A stretch of DNA of 64,000 nt, from the NCBI GenBank assembly GCA_037783545.1, contig JBBELK010000095.1, positions 1,617,001 through 1,681,000 on the forward strand. Reading direction: 5' to 3'. Positions 1 through 10,754 of the stretch are shown piece by piece. Positions within the stretch are counted from its first letter, which is position 1. The number at the start of each line of letters is the position of its first letter. The stretch comes from Henricia sp. BOLD:AAB3569 (taxonomy: Eukaryota; Echinodermata; Asteroidea; Spinulosida; Echinasteridae). Under the pieces are notes generated by a model, which saw only the letters and a program-made list of their open reading frames with translations, had not been told where the DNA came from and searched no databases. Position numbers and translations under genes: made by a program.

Positions 1-1361
1 GAAGTAGTCTGTCGGCTGCAGTGATGTCATTGGTTATGGATCTCTTCTGGTTTATTTCTAGATCACTAAGATTTGGATGGATGCACTTCGTTGGAATTCT
101 TTCTGTTGATTTTTCCCAGAGTATTGTATGCATTAGTTGGTGGAGAACCACAAGGTTCTGTCACAAGTCCGTTGTCATTTTGTCGTTGTGGAAACTTGGC
201 AGGTCGGCACAATGAGTAGATTGTGGGAGTGTTGTGGCCCAAGACTTTCATGGCGATGAAGATACAGAAGCGTAATGCACTGACCCCTGCTGCCTCGATG
301 ACCATCCAGAAGGTGATGTCATAATCCATGGGGCTGGAATAAGGATCGGATCTGGAATTGGAAAAATCTCGGGTTATTATTATTATTATTTCCTTTATTT
401 ATACAGGGTAAAAGCTCAAACAGCATAAAGCTGGTTTTCATTGAGGCCCTGTTATAATGACAAAATAAAATAATATAAAGTACATCATTCTTTGTTTACA
501 ATATAATTAAAATAAAATAAGAATTTCCAAAGTAAAACCACAAGAAAGTAAAATAACGTTTTTAGTGATAAATAAATTAAAAACAAAACAAAAACAAAAA
601 CAAAAACAAAAACAAAAACAAAACGAAAACAAAACAAAACAAAACAAACAACAAACAAACAACCCAAATAATACAAAATGATTAATATTAAAATTGATAA
701 GCAGTGGTGTGATGTGAAGAGCCGGATAAAAACGAGCTTCTGTCTGTCGAATCTGTAGAAAGAATTGCATTAGAAGTAGTCGTAACATGTAAAATCTGAC
801 TCGTTGATGGTTGATCCTCATCTGATTGCATTTCAATGACTGTAAGAGTATTACAGTTGTCGTCATTTAAGATGTCGCATTCAGCAGGCTGTCCCAAAGA
901 AGTAGGTCGGTATAATGAGTATATCGTCGGAGTGATGCGTCCTAAGACTTCCATGGTGATGAAGACGGGCAGGAGTACAGTACTGACTCCTGCTGCCTTG
1001 ATGACCATCCCCAAGGTGATGTCATAGTCCATGGGGCTGAGCACCACAGACTCCCAAAGGGATGATCCAACAGTGGCTTTGATATCCACTGCACTGCAAG
1101 CATGGGGTAACTCATGCAGGCAAACGGACAGGTGACGTGCCGTACTCCGGTCAAGTTGCCCTGATATCGAGGCATAAATGTAGAGGTGAATGTATGTGCG
1201 TTTTTAAAGTAGTAGGCAATGTATGCCTTGGCTTTTGGTGGTTAGGTGACGGAAAGAGTGGCAGCTTGGAGGTTCTTTAGCCAAAATCACGTGAGATACT
1301 ACAGTTGGTGCTGTAATAATTCTGGCTCTTAGTATCCATGGCATGGATATTCTGGATCTTA
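1..1361 (-). pseudogene. Polycystin-1-like exon-5 relic, unit 1 (cut by window start)
   Basis: On the minus strand this unit starts after an acceptor-like CTACCTTAG at 1362-1370. It reads like the last exon of the intact genes at 41.6-46 kb and 51.6-56 kb: PLAT C-terminus (KIQNIHAMDTK), TM2 (VRHVTC..ACMSYPMLAVQW), then TM3 (MDYDITLGMVIKAAGVS) and the Ser/Thr/acidic loop (IEMQSDEDQPSTSQ). A TAA stop follows the PLAT end (DFG-stop), a 1-bp deletion lies before the SLWESVVLSPMDYD segment, and the KPPKAK part has another 1-bp loss. Below about 330 the sequence runs into a second, diverged TM3-loop copy (MDYDITFWMVIEAAGVS). TM4 and TM5 are absent. LINE sequence interrupts it at 375-700. A non-coding relic is the simplest reading; transcription is not excluded. 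Confidence 0.75.
375..700 (-). mobile_element. LINE 3' end fragment in relic unit 1
   Basis: Read on the minus strand, it ends with ACCCTGTATAAATAAAGG and an (AAT)n tail, preceded by a CA(A)n-rich tract at about 582-660. The same 3' end (GGGCC..AATG.AAACCAGC, then ACCCTG and an AAT tail) occurs on the reverse-transcriptase-bearing LINE at 8721-9867. It interrupts the loop-coding sequence just after the codons for SGSSHHT. It is a severely 5'-truncated copy with no coding capacity. Confidence 0.7.
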
Positions 1362-1505
1362 CTAAGGTAGGAGAAGAAAAAATGCCCAAAAGATTAAGGA
1401 GTTTTTAAAAATGTTCATAAATGTAATCATTCATGGGCATATATATATATATGTTGATTATCCATTCAGAACCAGTTATTGCCAGATCATGCTTGTCAGT
1501 CTTAC

Positions 1506-3173
1506 CTGTCTCTCCGATGAGTCGATCTTGGGATCAGTCATAGTAGTTGATGAATTATGCGCTAGTTTGGTGTTAATCTTGGTCTTGTTGGAAGCGCTGT
1601 ATGATGTGATAAATCCATTTGATGGAGTCATTCCACATGTCTGTCTGCTGCTCCTGATGATGATGTAATCTTGAGTTGACGCCCGGAGTCGTCTTACGAT
1701 CAAGTTGGGGATGTGAGCGCGTGCGTTAATTATTTGAGGCCGGTTTCTTTTTCGACGGAGGAATGAATTGTCGCTGGTGCTGGTCTGAACTTCAATGGGT
1801 ATGTTGATGAGACAGTTGGAAGTAGTCTGTCGGCTGCAGTGATGTCATTGGTTATGGATCTCTTCTGGTTTATTTCTAGATCACTAATATTTGGATGGAT
1901 GCACTTCGTTGGAATTCTTTCTGTTGATTTTTCCCAGAGTATTGTATGCATTAGTTGGTGGAGAACCACAAGGTTCTGTCACAAGTCCGTTGTCATTTTG
2001 TCGTTGTGGAAACTTGGCAGATCGGCACAATGAGTAGATTGTGGGAGTGTTGTGGCCCAAGACTTTCATGGCGATGAAGATACAGAAGCGTAATGCACTG
2101 ACCCCTGCTGCCTCGATGACCATCCAGAAGGTGATGTCATAATCCATGGGGCTGGAATAAGGATCGGATCTGGAATTGGAAAAATCTCGGGTTATTATTA
2201 TTATTATTTCCTTTATTTATACAGGGTAAAAGCTCAAACAGCATAAAGCTGGTTTTCATTGAGGCCCTGTTATAATGACAAAATAAAATAATATAAAGTA
2301 CATCATTCTTTGTTTACAATATAATTAAAATAAAATAAGAATTTCCAAAGTAAAACCACAAGAAAGTAAAATAACGTTTTTAGTGATAAATAAATTAAAA
2401 AAAAAACAAAAACAAAAACAAAAACAAAAACAAAACGAAAACAAAACAAAACAAAACAAACAACAAACAAACAACCCAAATAATACTAAATGATTAATAT
2501 TAAAATTGATAAGCAGTGGTGTGATGTGAAGAGCCGGATAAAAACGAGCTTCTGTCTGTCGAATCTGTAGAAAGAATTGCATTAGAAGTAGTCGTAACAT
2601 GTAAAATCTGACTCGTTGATGGTTGATCCTCATCTGATTGCATTTCAATGACTGTAAGAGTATTAGAGTTGTCGTCATTTAAGATGTCGCATTCAGCAGG
2701 CTGTCCCAAAGAAGTAGGTCGGTATAATGAGTATATCGTCGGAGTGATGCGTCCTAAGACTTCCATGGTGATGAAGACGGGCAGGAGTACAGCACTGACT
2801 CCTGCTGCCTTGATGACCATCCCCAAGGTGATGTCATAGTCCATGGGGCTGAGCACCACAGACTCCCAAAGGGATGATCCAACAGTGGCTTTGATATCCA
2901 CTGCACTGCAAGCATGGGGTAACTCATGCAAGCAAACAGACAGGTGACGTGCCTACTCCGGTCAAGTTGCCCTGATATCGAGGCATAAATGTAGAGGTGA
3001 ATGTATGTGCGTTCTTGAAGTAGTAGGCAATGTATGCCTTGGCTTTTGGTGGTTTAGGTGACGGAAAGAGTGGCAGCTTGGAGGTTCTTTAGCCAAAATC
3101 ACGTGAGATACTACAGTTGGTGCTGTAATAATTCTGGCTCTTAGTATCCATGGCATGGATATTCTGGATCTTA
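1506..3173 (-). pseudogene. Polycystin-1-like exon-5 relic, unit 2
   Basis: On the minus strand the unit begins at an acceptor (CTACCTTAG, 3174-3182) and ends at a donor (GACAG/GTAAGA at 1506/1505). It is followed by a 144-bp mini-intron with a TA run (1362-1505). The content is PLAT end, TM2, TM3, loop, LINE piece, second TM3-loop copy, then a tail reading MTPSNGFITSYS..DSSERQ before the donor. It has the same TAA stop after DFG and the same 1-bp deletion before SLWESV as the other units. It keeps one T in the KPPKAK region that units 1, 3 and 4 have lost. The intact genes have no counterpart of the MTPSNGF tail; in them TM4-TM5 follow the loop. Confidence 0.75.
2193..2512 (-). mobile_element. 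LINE 3' end fragment in relic unit 2
   Basis: This is the duplicate of the LINE fragment at 375-700, at the equivalent site of the second 1.82-kb unit, with the same AAT tail. Its CA-rich tract (about 2398-2466) is slightly shorter. It was copied by the tandem duplication rather than inserted separately. Confidence 0.7.
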
Positions 3174-3323
3174 CTAAGGTAGGAGAAGAAAAAAAATGCC
3201 CAAAAGATTAAGGAGTTTTTAAAAATGTTCATAAATGTAATCATTCATGGGCATATATATATATATATATGTTGATTATCCATTCAGAACCAGTTATTGC
3301 CAGATCATGCTTGTCAGTCTTAC

Positions 3324-5234
3324 CTGTCTCTCCGATGAGTCGATCTTGGGATCAGTCATAGTAGTTGATGAATTATGCGCTAGTTTGGTGTTAATCTTGG
3401 TCTTGTTGGAAGCGCTGTATGATGTGATAAATCCATTTGATGGAGTCATTCCACATGTCTGTCTGCTGCTCCTGATGATGATGTAATCTTGAGTTGATGC
3501 CCGGAGTCGTCTTACGATCAAGTTGGGGATGTGAGCGCGTGCGTTAATTATTTGAGGCCGGTTTCTTTTTCGACGGAGGAATGAATTGTCGCTGGTGCTG
3601 GTCTGAACTTCAATGGGTATGTTGATGAGACAGTTGGAAGTAGTCTGTCGGCTGCAGTGATGTCATTGGTTATGGATCTCTTCTGGTTCATTTATAGATC
3701 ACTAAGACTTGGATGGATGCACTTCGTTGGAATTCTTCCTGTTGATTTTTCCCAGAGTTGTCTCTGCTTTAGTTGATGGGGAACCAGAAGGTTCTGTCAC
3801 GAGTTCGTTGTCATTTTTCGTCGCGGAAACTTGGCAGGTCGGCACAATGAGTAGATTGTGGGAGTGTTGTGGCCCAGAACTTTCATGGTGATGAAGATAC
3901 GGAAGAGTACTGTACTGACCATCCCCAAGGTGAATCCTGGTATCGGTCATAGTAGTTTGCCAACTGTCCGCTAGTTTGGTGTCAATCTTTGTCTTGGAAG
4001 TGTTGTATGATGTGATAAATCCATTTGATGGAGTCATTCCATCTGTCTTTCTGCTGGTGCTGGAGTCGTCTTTAAGATCGAGATGGGCCAATGTGAGCGC
4101 GCGTGCGTCGAGGCCGATTTCTTTTTCGACGGAGGAATGAATTGTCGCTGGTGCTGGTCTGAACTTCAATGGGTATGTTGATGAGACAGTTGGAAGTAGT
4201 CTGTCGGCTGCAGTGATGTCATTGGTTATGGATCTCTTCTGGTTTATTTCTAGATCACTAAGACTTGGATGGATGCACTTCGTTGGAATTCTTCCTGTTG
4301 ATTTTTCCCAGAGTATTGTATGCATTAGTTGGTGGAGAACCACAAGGTTCTGTCACAAGTCCGTTGTCATTTTGTCGTTGTGGAAACTTGGCAGGTCGGC
4401 ACAATGAGTAGATTGTGGGAGTGTTGTGGCCCAAGACTTTCATGGCGATGAAGATAGAGAAGCGTGATGCACTGATCCCTGCTGCCTCGATGACCATCCA
4501 GAAGGTGATGTCATAATCCATGGGGCTGGAATAAGGATCGGATCTGGAATTGGAAAAATCTCGGGTTTATTAACAATGGTGTGATGTGAAGAGCCGGATA
4601 AAAACGAGCTTCTGTCTGTGGAATCTGTACAAGAATTGCATTATAAGTAGTCGTAACAAGTAAAATCTGACTCGTTGATGGTTGATCCTCATCTGATTGC
4701 ATTTCAATGACTGTAAGAGTATTAGAGTTGTTGTCATTTAAGATGTCGCATTCAGCAGGCTGTCCCAGAGAAGTAGGTCGGTATAATGAGTATATCGTCG
4801 GAGTGATGCGTCCTAAGACTTCCATGGTGATGAAGACGGGCAGGAGTACAGCACTGACTCCTGCTGCCTTGATGACCATCCCCAAGGTGATGTCATAGTC
4901 CATGGGGCTGAGCACCACAGACTCCCAAAGGGATGATCCAACAGTGGCTTTGATATCCACTGCACTGCAAGCATGGGGTAACTCATGCAGGCAAACAGAC
5001 AGGTGACGTGCCGTACTCCGGTCAAGTTGCCCTGATATCGAGGCATAAATGTATAGGTGAATATGTATGTGCGTTTTAAAAGTAGTAGGCAATGTATGCC
5101 TTGGCTTTTGGTGGTTAGGTGACGGAAAGAGTGGCAGCTTGGAGGTTCTTTAGCCATAATCACGTGAGATACTACAGTTGGTGCTGTAATAATTATGGCT
5201 CTTAGTATCCATGGCATGGATATTCTGGATCTTA
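3324..5234 (-). pseudogene. Polycystin-1-like exon-5 relic, unit 3
   Basis: The minus-strand block lies between an acceptor (border 5234/5235) and a donor (3324/3323); the intron below it (3174-3323) has a TA run. In order it holds PLAT end and TM2 (about 5234-4940), TM3 and loop (about 4930-4540), a diverged TM3-loop (about 4530-4200), a further TM3-loop-like module (about 3930-3640), and the MTPSNGF tail. An internal module of 557 bp is therefore present twice (landmarks at 3640 and 4197). There is no LINE here: loop sequence runs uninterrupted from HHTIVNKPEIF into PIPDP. The stop after DFG and the 1-bp deletion before SLWESV are kept. An open stretch of 213 codons (3702-4343) is a frame accident across the modules. 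Confidence 0.75.
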
Positions 5235-5308
5235 CTAAGGTAGGTGAAGAAAAAATGCCCAAAAGATTAAGGAGTTTTTAAAAATGTTCATAAATGTAAT
5301 CATTCATG

Positions 5309-5343
<35 letters not shown>

Positions 5344-7377
5344 ATTATCCATTCAGAACCAGTTATTGCCAGATCATGCTTGTCAGTCTTACCTGTCTCT
5401 CCGATGAGTCGATCTTGGGATCAGTCATAGTAGTTGATGAATTATGCGCTAGTTTGGTGTTAATCTTGGTCTTGTTGGAAGCGCTGTATGATGTGATAAA
5501 TCCATTTGATGGAGTCATTCCACATGTCTGTCTGCTGCTCCTGATGATGATGTAATCTTGAGTTGATGCCCGGAGTCGTCTTACGATCAAGTTGGGGATG
5601 TGAGCGCGTGCGTTAATTATTTGAGGCCGGTTTCTTTTTCGACGGAGGAATGAATTGTCGCTGGTGCTGGTCTGAACTTCAATGGGTATGTTGATGAGAC
5701 AGTTGGAAGTAGTCTGTCGGCTGCAGTGATGTCATTGGTTATGGATCTCTTCTGGTTTATTTATAGATCACTAAGACTTGGATGGATGCACTTCGTTGGA
5801 ATTCTTCCTGTTGATTTTTCCCAGAGTTGTCTCTGCTTTAGTTGATGGGGAACCAGAAGGTTCTGTCACGAGTTCGTTGTCATTTTTCGTCGCGGAAACT
5901 TGGCAGGTCGGCACAATGAGTAGATTGTGGGAGTGTTGTGGCCCAGAACTTTCATGGTGATGAAGATACGGAAGAGTACTGTACTGACCATCCCCAAGGT
6001 GAATCCTGGTATCGGTCATAGTAGTTTGCCAACTGTCCGCTAGTTTGGTGTCAATCTTTGTCTTGGAAGTGTTGTATGATGTGATAAATCCATTTGATGG
6101 AGTCATTCCATCTGTCTTTCTGCTGGTGCTGGAGTCGTCTTTAAGATCGAGATGGGCCAATGTGAGCGCGCGTGCGTCGAGGCCGATTTCTTTTTCGACG
6201 GAGGAATGAATTGTCGCTGGTGCTGGTCTGAACTTCAATGGGTATGTTGATGAGACAGTTGGAAGTAGTCTGTCGGCTGCAGTGATGTCATTGGTTATGG
6301 ATCTCTTCTGGTTTATTTCTAGATCACTAAGACTTGGATGGATGCACTTCGTTGGAATTCTTCCTGTTGATTTTTCCCAGAGTATTGTATGCATTAGTTG
6401 GTGGAGAACCACAAGGTTCTGTCACAAGTCCGTTGTCATTTTGTCGTTGTGGAAACTTGGCAGGTCGGCACAATGAGTAGATTGTGGGAGTGTTGTGGCC
6501 CAAGACTTTCATGGCGATGAAGATAGAGAAGCGTGATGCACTGATCCCTGCTGCCTCGATGACCATCCAGAAGGTGATGTCATAATCCATGGGGCTGGAA
6601 TAAGGATCGGATCTGGAATTGGAAAAATCTCGGGTTTATTAACAATGGTGTGATGTGAAGAGCCGGATAAAAACGAGCTTCTGTCTGTGGAATCTGTACA
6701 AGAATTGCATTATAAGTAGTCGTAACAAGTAAAATCTGACTCGTTGATGGTTGATCCTCATCTGATTGCATTTCAATGACTGTAAGAGTATTAGAGTTGT
6801 TGTCATTTAAGATGTCGCATTCAGCAGGCTGTCCCAGAGAAGTAGGTCGGTATAATGAGTATATCGTCGGAGTGATGCGTCCTAAGACTTCCATGGTGAT
6901 GAAGACGGGCAGGAGTACAGCACTGACTCCTGCTGCCTTGATGACCATCCCCAAGGTGATGTCATAGTCCATGGGGCTGAGCACCACAGACTCCCAAAGG
7001 GATGATCCAACAGTGGCTTTGATATCCACTGCACTGCAAGCATGGGGTAACTCATGCAGGCAAACAGACAGGTGACGTGCCGTACTCCGGTCAAGTTGCC
7101 CTGATATCGAGGCATAAATGTATAGGTGAATATGTATGTGCGTTTTAAAAGTAGTAGGCAATGTATGCCTTGGCTTTTGGTGGTTAGGTGACGGAAAGAG
7201 TGGCAGCTTGGAGGTTCTTTAGCCATAATCACGTGAGATACTACAGTTGGTGCTGTAATAATTATGGCTCTTAGTATCCATGGCATGGATATTCTGGATC
7301 TTACTAAGGTAGGTGAAGAAAAAATGCCCAAAAGATTAAGGAGTTTTTAAAAATGTTCATAAATGTAATCATTCATG

Positions 7378-7412
<35 letters not shown>

Positions 7413-7774
7413 ATTATCCATTCAGAACCAGTTATTGCAAGATCATGTTTGTCAGTCTTACCTGTCTCTCCGATGAGTCGATCTTGGGAACAGTCATAGT
7501 AGTTGATGAATTATGCGCTAGTTTGGTGTTAATCTTGGTCTTGTTGGAAGCGCTGTATGATGTGATAAATCCATTTGATGGAGTCATTCCACATGTCTGT
7601 CTGCTGCTCCTGATGATGATGTAATATTGAGTTGATGCCCGGAGTCGTCTTACGATCAAGTTGGGGATGTGAGCGCGTGCGTTAATTATTTGAGGCCGGT
7701 TTCTTTCTCGACGAAAGAATTATTCGACGTTGGTGCTGGTCTGGACTTCAATGGGTATGTTGATGACAGAGTTG
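3637..7774. repeat. Two tandem copies of a 2,069-bp unit
   Basis: About 3637-5705 and 5706-7774 match at a constant offset of 2,069 bp. Conceptual translations are identical over hundreds of codons and the intronic TA run has the same length in both (near 5311-5339 and 7380-7408). Divergence only rises near the right end, around 7430 and after about 7700. This is the youngest-looking duplication of the left array, or possibly an assembly duplicate. Confidence 0.9.
5393..7303 (-). pseudogene. Polycystin-1-like exon-5 relic, unit 4
   Basis: This is a near-exact copy of unit 3 shifted by 2,069 bp. It has an acceptor at 7303/7304, a donor at 5393/5392 and a 158-bp intron below (5235-5392) that carries a long TA run. 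The modules have the same order as in unit 3 (PLAT end, TM2, TM3, loop, two further TM3-loop modules, MTPSNGF tail). The same inactivating changes are present (TAA after DFG, 1-bp deletion before SLWESV, 1-bp loss in the KPPKAK region), so it was already a pseudogene when copied. Confidence 0.75.
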
Positions 7775-10614
7775 GAAGTAGTCTGTCAGCTACCAGTGAT
7801 GTCATTGGCATTGGATCTCTTTTGGTTTATTTCTGGATCACGGAATGACTTAGATAGATGCACTTCGTTGGAATTCTTGCTGTTGATATTTCCCAGAGTT
7901 GTCTCTGCTTTAGTTGATGGGGAACCAGAAGGTTCTGTCACGAGTCCGTTGTTATTTTTCGTCGCGGAAACTTGGCAGGTCGGCACAATGAGTAGATTGT
8001 GGGAGTGTTGTGGCCCAGAACTTTCATGGTGATGAAGATAGGGAAGAGTACTGTACTGACCATCCCCAAGGTGAATCCTGGTATCGGTCATAGTAGTTTG
8101 CCAACTGTCCGCTAGTTTGGTGTCAATCTTTGTCTTGGAAGTGTTGTATGATGTGATAAATCCATTTGATGGAGTCATTCCATCTGTCTTTCTGCTGGTG
8201 CTGGAGTCGTCTTTAAGATCGAGATGGGAATGTGAGCGCGCGTGCGTCGAGGCCGATTTCTTTTTCGACGGAGGAATGAATTGTCGCTGGTGCTGGTCTG
8301 AACTTCAATGGGTATGTTGATGAGACAGTTGGAAGTAGTCTGTCGGCTGCAGTGATGTCATTGGTTATGGATCTCTTCTGGTTTATTTCTAGATCACTAA
8401 GACTTGGATGGATGCACTTCGTTGGAATTCTTCCTGTTGATTTTTCCCAGAGTTGTCTCTGCTTTAGTTGATGGGGAACCAGAAGGTTCTGTCACGAGTC
8501 CGTTGTCATTTTTCGTCGCGGAAACTTGGCAGGTCGGCACAATGAGTAGATTGTGGGAGTGTTGTGGCCCAGGACTTTTATGGCGATGAAGATAGGGAAG
8601 CGTAATGTACTGACTCCTGCTTCCTCGATGACCATCAGAAGGTGATGTCATAATCCATGGGGCTGGAATAAGGATCGGATCTGGAATTGGAAAAATCTCG
8701 GGTTTGTTAACAATAGTGTGATTATTATTATTATTATTATTCCTTTCTTTACCCAGGGTATGCCGAAACAACATAAATGCTGGTTTCCATTCGGGCCCTG
8801 CATCCTAAAAATAAGTTTAAAACGGATACAATAGATAAACAATTTAAGTATAAATGTGGTTAAGATAAAACTATGATAAAACACCGGTTATAAGTATAAA
8901 AATAAAAACAATTAGAAACCAACTTAAGCACAATAATGAAATAAAATACACAAATTAAATTAAATTAAAATAAAAATTACAAATTACAAATTAAAATAAC
9001 TATATACGATTACTATATACACAATTAAAAATTATCCCCAAATACCTTGGCATGGCGAGACGAAGTGCATTAAATCTTGATTAACATTAATTTTAGGAGT
9101 TGTGATTTAAATTTGGCAAGAGAATCAGTATTTCTTAGGTTTGTTGGCAAGTTGTTCCACTCTCTCGCCCCGAGTACTGGAAAACTATGACGGTAATTTT
9201 CTTTACGTGAAAAGGGAATTCTTAAAATCAAATTGTGGCTTTGCCTCGTCGAACGGCCATGAACAAAGAATGAGAATAAATTCGCCATGTAACCTGGAGT
9301 CAGTTGATGTAAACATTTATAGACAAGGGTGAGTTTCTTTAAACGCACTCTGTCAGCAAACGGCAGCCAGTTAAGTGTTTGATACATCTCAGCAGACGAA
9401 GTGAGATAAGGACATCCAAGTATCGTTCTGGCTGCGCGCTTGAGGAGTTTATTAAGGGTGTCATTGTGGTGCTGATAGCGGCCTCCCCAAATTGTAGAAC
9501 AATAATCCAGAGTTGGCATGAAAATTGTTTGAATAAGAGTGCGCATGCTATTTTTCGGAACGCAATGGCGTATTCTCCGTAACATGCCCAATTTGGAGGA
9601 GGCGTTAGCTTTCATATAGTCCACGTGGGGGGACCACGTGAGCAGTTCATCCACAATAACCCCCAGGCATTTATAAGATTGTACTCTGTCAACCGACTCA
9701 TTATTGATAATGATATTAAGGTTAGCTGAAACTGCCTTACGGCCGGAGCTAATTACCATACATTTAGTTTTTCCGGCATTAATGGTCAGCTTGTTTTTTG
9801 ATGCCCAATTGAAAATTTTGCACATGGCTGTGTTCAGGCTGTTCTCAATCTCAGTAGGATTCGTTGAGATGTGAAGAGCCGCATAAAAACGAGCTTCTGT
9901 CTGTGGAATCTGTGGAAAGAATTGCATTAGAAGTAGTCGTAACGGGTAAAATCTGACTTGTTGATGGTTGATCCTTATCGGGTGGCATTTAATGACTGTA
10001 GAATCGGTGGAACGAATTGCATTAGAATCAGTCGTAACGGGTAAAATCTGACTCGTTGATGGTTGATCCTCATCCGATGGCATTTCAATGACTGTAAGAA
10101 TATTAGAGTTGTTGTCATTTAAGATGTCGCATTCAGCAGGCCGTCCCGGAGGAGTAGGTGGGCATAATGAATATATCGTCGAAGTGATGCGTCCTAAGAC
10201 TTCCATGGTGATGAAGACAGGCAGGAGTACAGCACTGACTCCTGCTGCCTTGATGATTATCCCCAAGGTGATGTCATAGTCCATGGGGCTGAGCACCACA
10301 GACTCCCAAAGGGATGATCCAACAGTGGCTTTGATAGCCACTGCACTGCAAGCATGGGGTAACTCATGCAGGCAAACAGACAGGTGACGTGCCGTACTCC
10401 GGTCAAGTTGCCCTCATATCGAGGCATAAATGTAGAGGTGAATGTATGTGCGTTCTTGAAGTAGTAGGCAATGTATGCCTTGGCTTTTGGTGGTTTAGGT
10501 GACAGAAAGAGTGGCAGCTTGGAGGTTCTTTAGCCAAAATCACGTGAGATACTACAGTTGGTGCTGTAATGGTCGTGGCTCTTAGTGTCTGTGGCATTGA
10601 TATTCTGTATCTTA
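7462..10614 (-). pseudogene. Polycystin-1-like exon-5 relic, unit 5 (with LINE)
   Basis: This is the most diverged and longest complete unit, with acceptor border 10614/10615 (CTACTTTAG) and donor 7462/7461. The PLAT end reads KIQNINATDTKSHDHYS, closer to the intact gene than in units 1-4, followed by TM2 and TM3 (MDYDITLGIIIKAAGVS). The loop contains two copies of the SDE..STSQ repeat, as in the intact gene, but the second is frameshifted. A LINE (8721-9867) splits the loop after the codons for SS(H). Below it come PEIFPIPDPI, two TM3-loop modules and the MTPSNGF tail. The TAA after DFG and the 1-bp deletion before SLWESV are shared with the other units. Confidence 0.75.
8721..9867 (-). mobile_element. 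5'-truncated non-LTR retrotransposon with reverse transcriptase C-terminus
   Basis: The minus-strand frame (stop near 9070) encodes the C-terminal part of a LINE ORF2-type protein. Recognisable blocks are W.skNKLTINAGKTKCMV, YKCLGVIVDE.LTW..H, then PTLDYCSTIWG, RAARTILG, and SFPVLGAREWNNLP near the end. These are typical of jockey/CR1/L2-like elements. The catalytic core and the endonuclease are missing. The 3' UTR (9069-8721) has AT-rich simple repeats, a GGGCC..AATGGAAACCAGC block and an (AAT)n tail. It sits in the loop-coding part of relic unit 5, and the open frame runs through from the host sequence by chance, giving a 423-codon hybrid. The element is not autonomous. Confidence 0.85.
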
Positions 10615-10754
10615 CTAAAGTAGGTGACTAAAATGCCCAAAAGAATAAGTAGTTTTTAAAATGTTCATAAATGTAATAAATCATGGGCATATATGTTGAT
10701 GATACATTCAGAACTAGCCACTGCAGGATCATGCTTGTCAGTCTAGTATCTTAC

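Larger units (their letters stand above)
1..3636. repeat. Two tandem copies of a ~1.82-kb unit
   Basis: The sequence from the window start to about 1818 is repeated at about 1819-3636 with an offset of 1,818 bp and only scattered substitutions and small indels. Examples are a different (CA3-5)n tract length and a longer TA run in the second intron (3254-3270 versus 1439-1452). Both copies contain the same LINE 3' fragment at the same position, so the LINE inserted before this duplication. The array may continue left of the window. Confidence 0.9.

Noticed and set aside
3702..4343. 213-codon ORF on the minus strand, repeated at 5771-6412
   Set aside because: It crosses several duplicated TM3-loop modules out of the gene's frame; identity between copies only reflects the recent 2,069-bp duplication.
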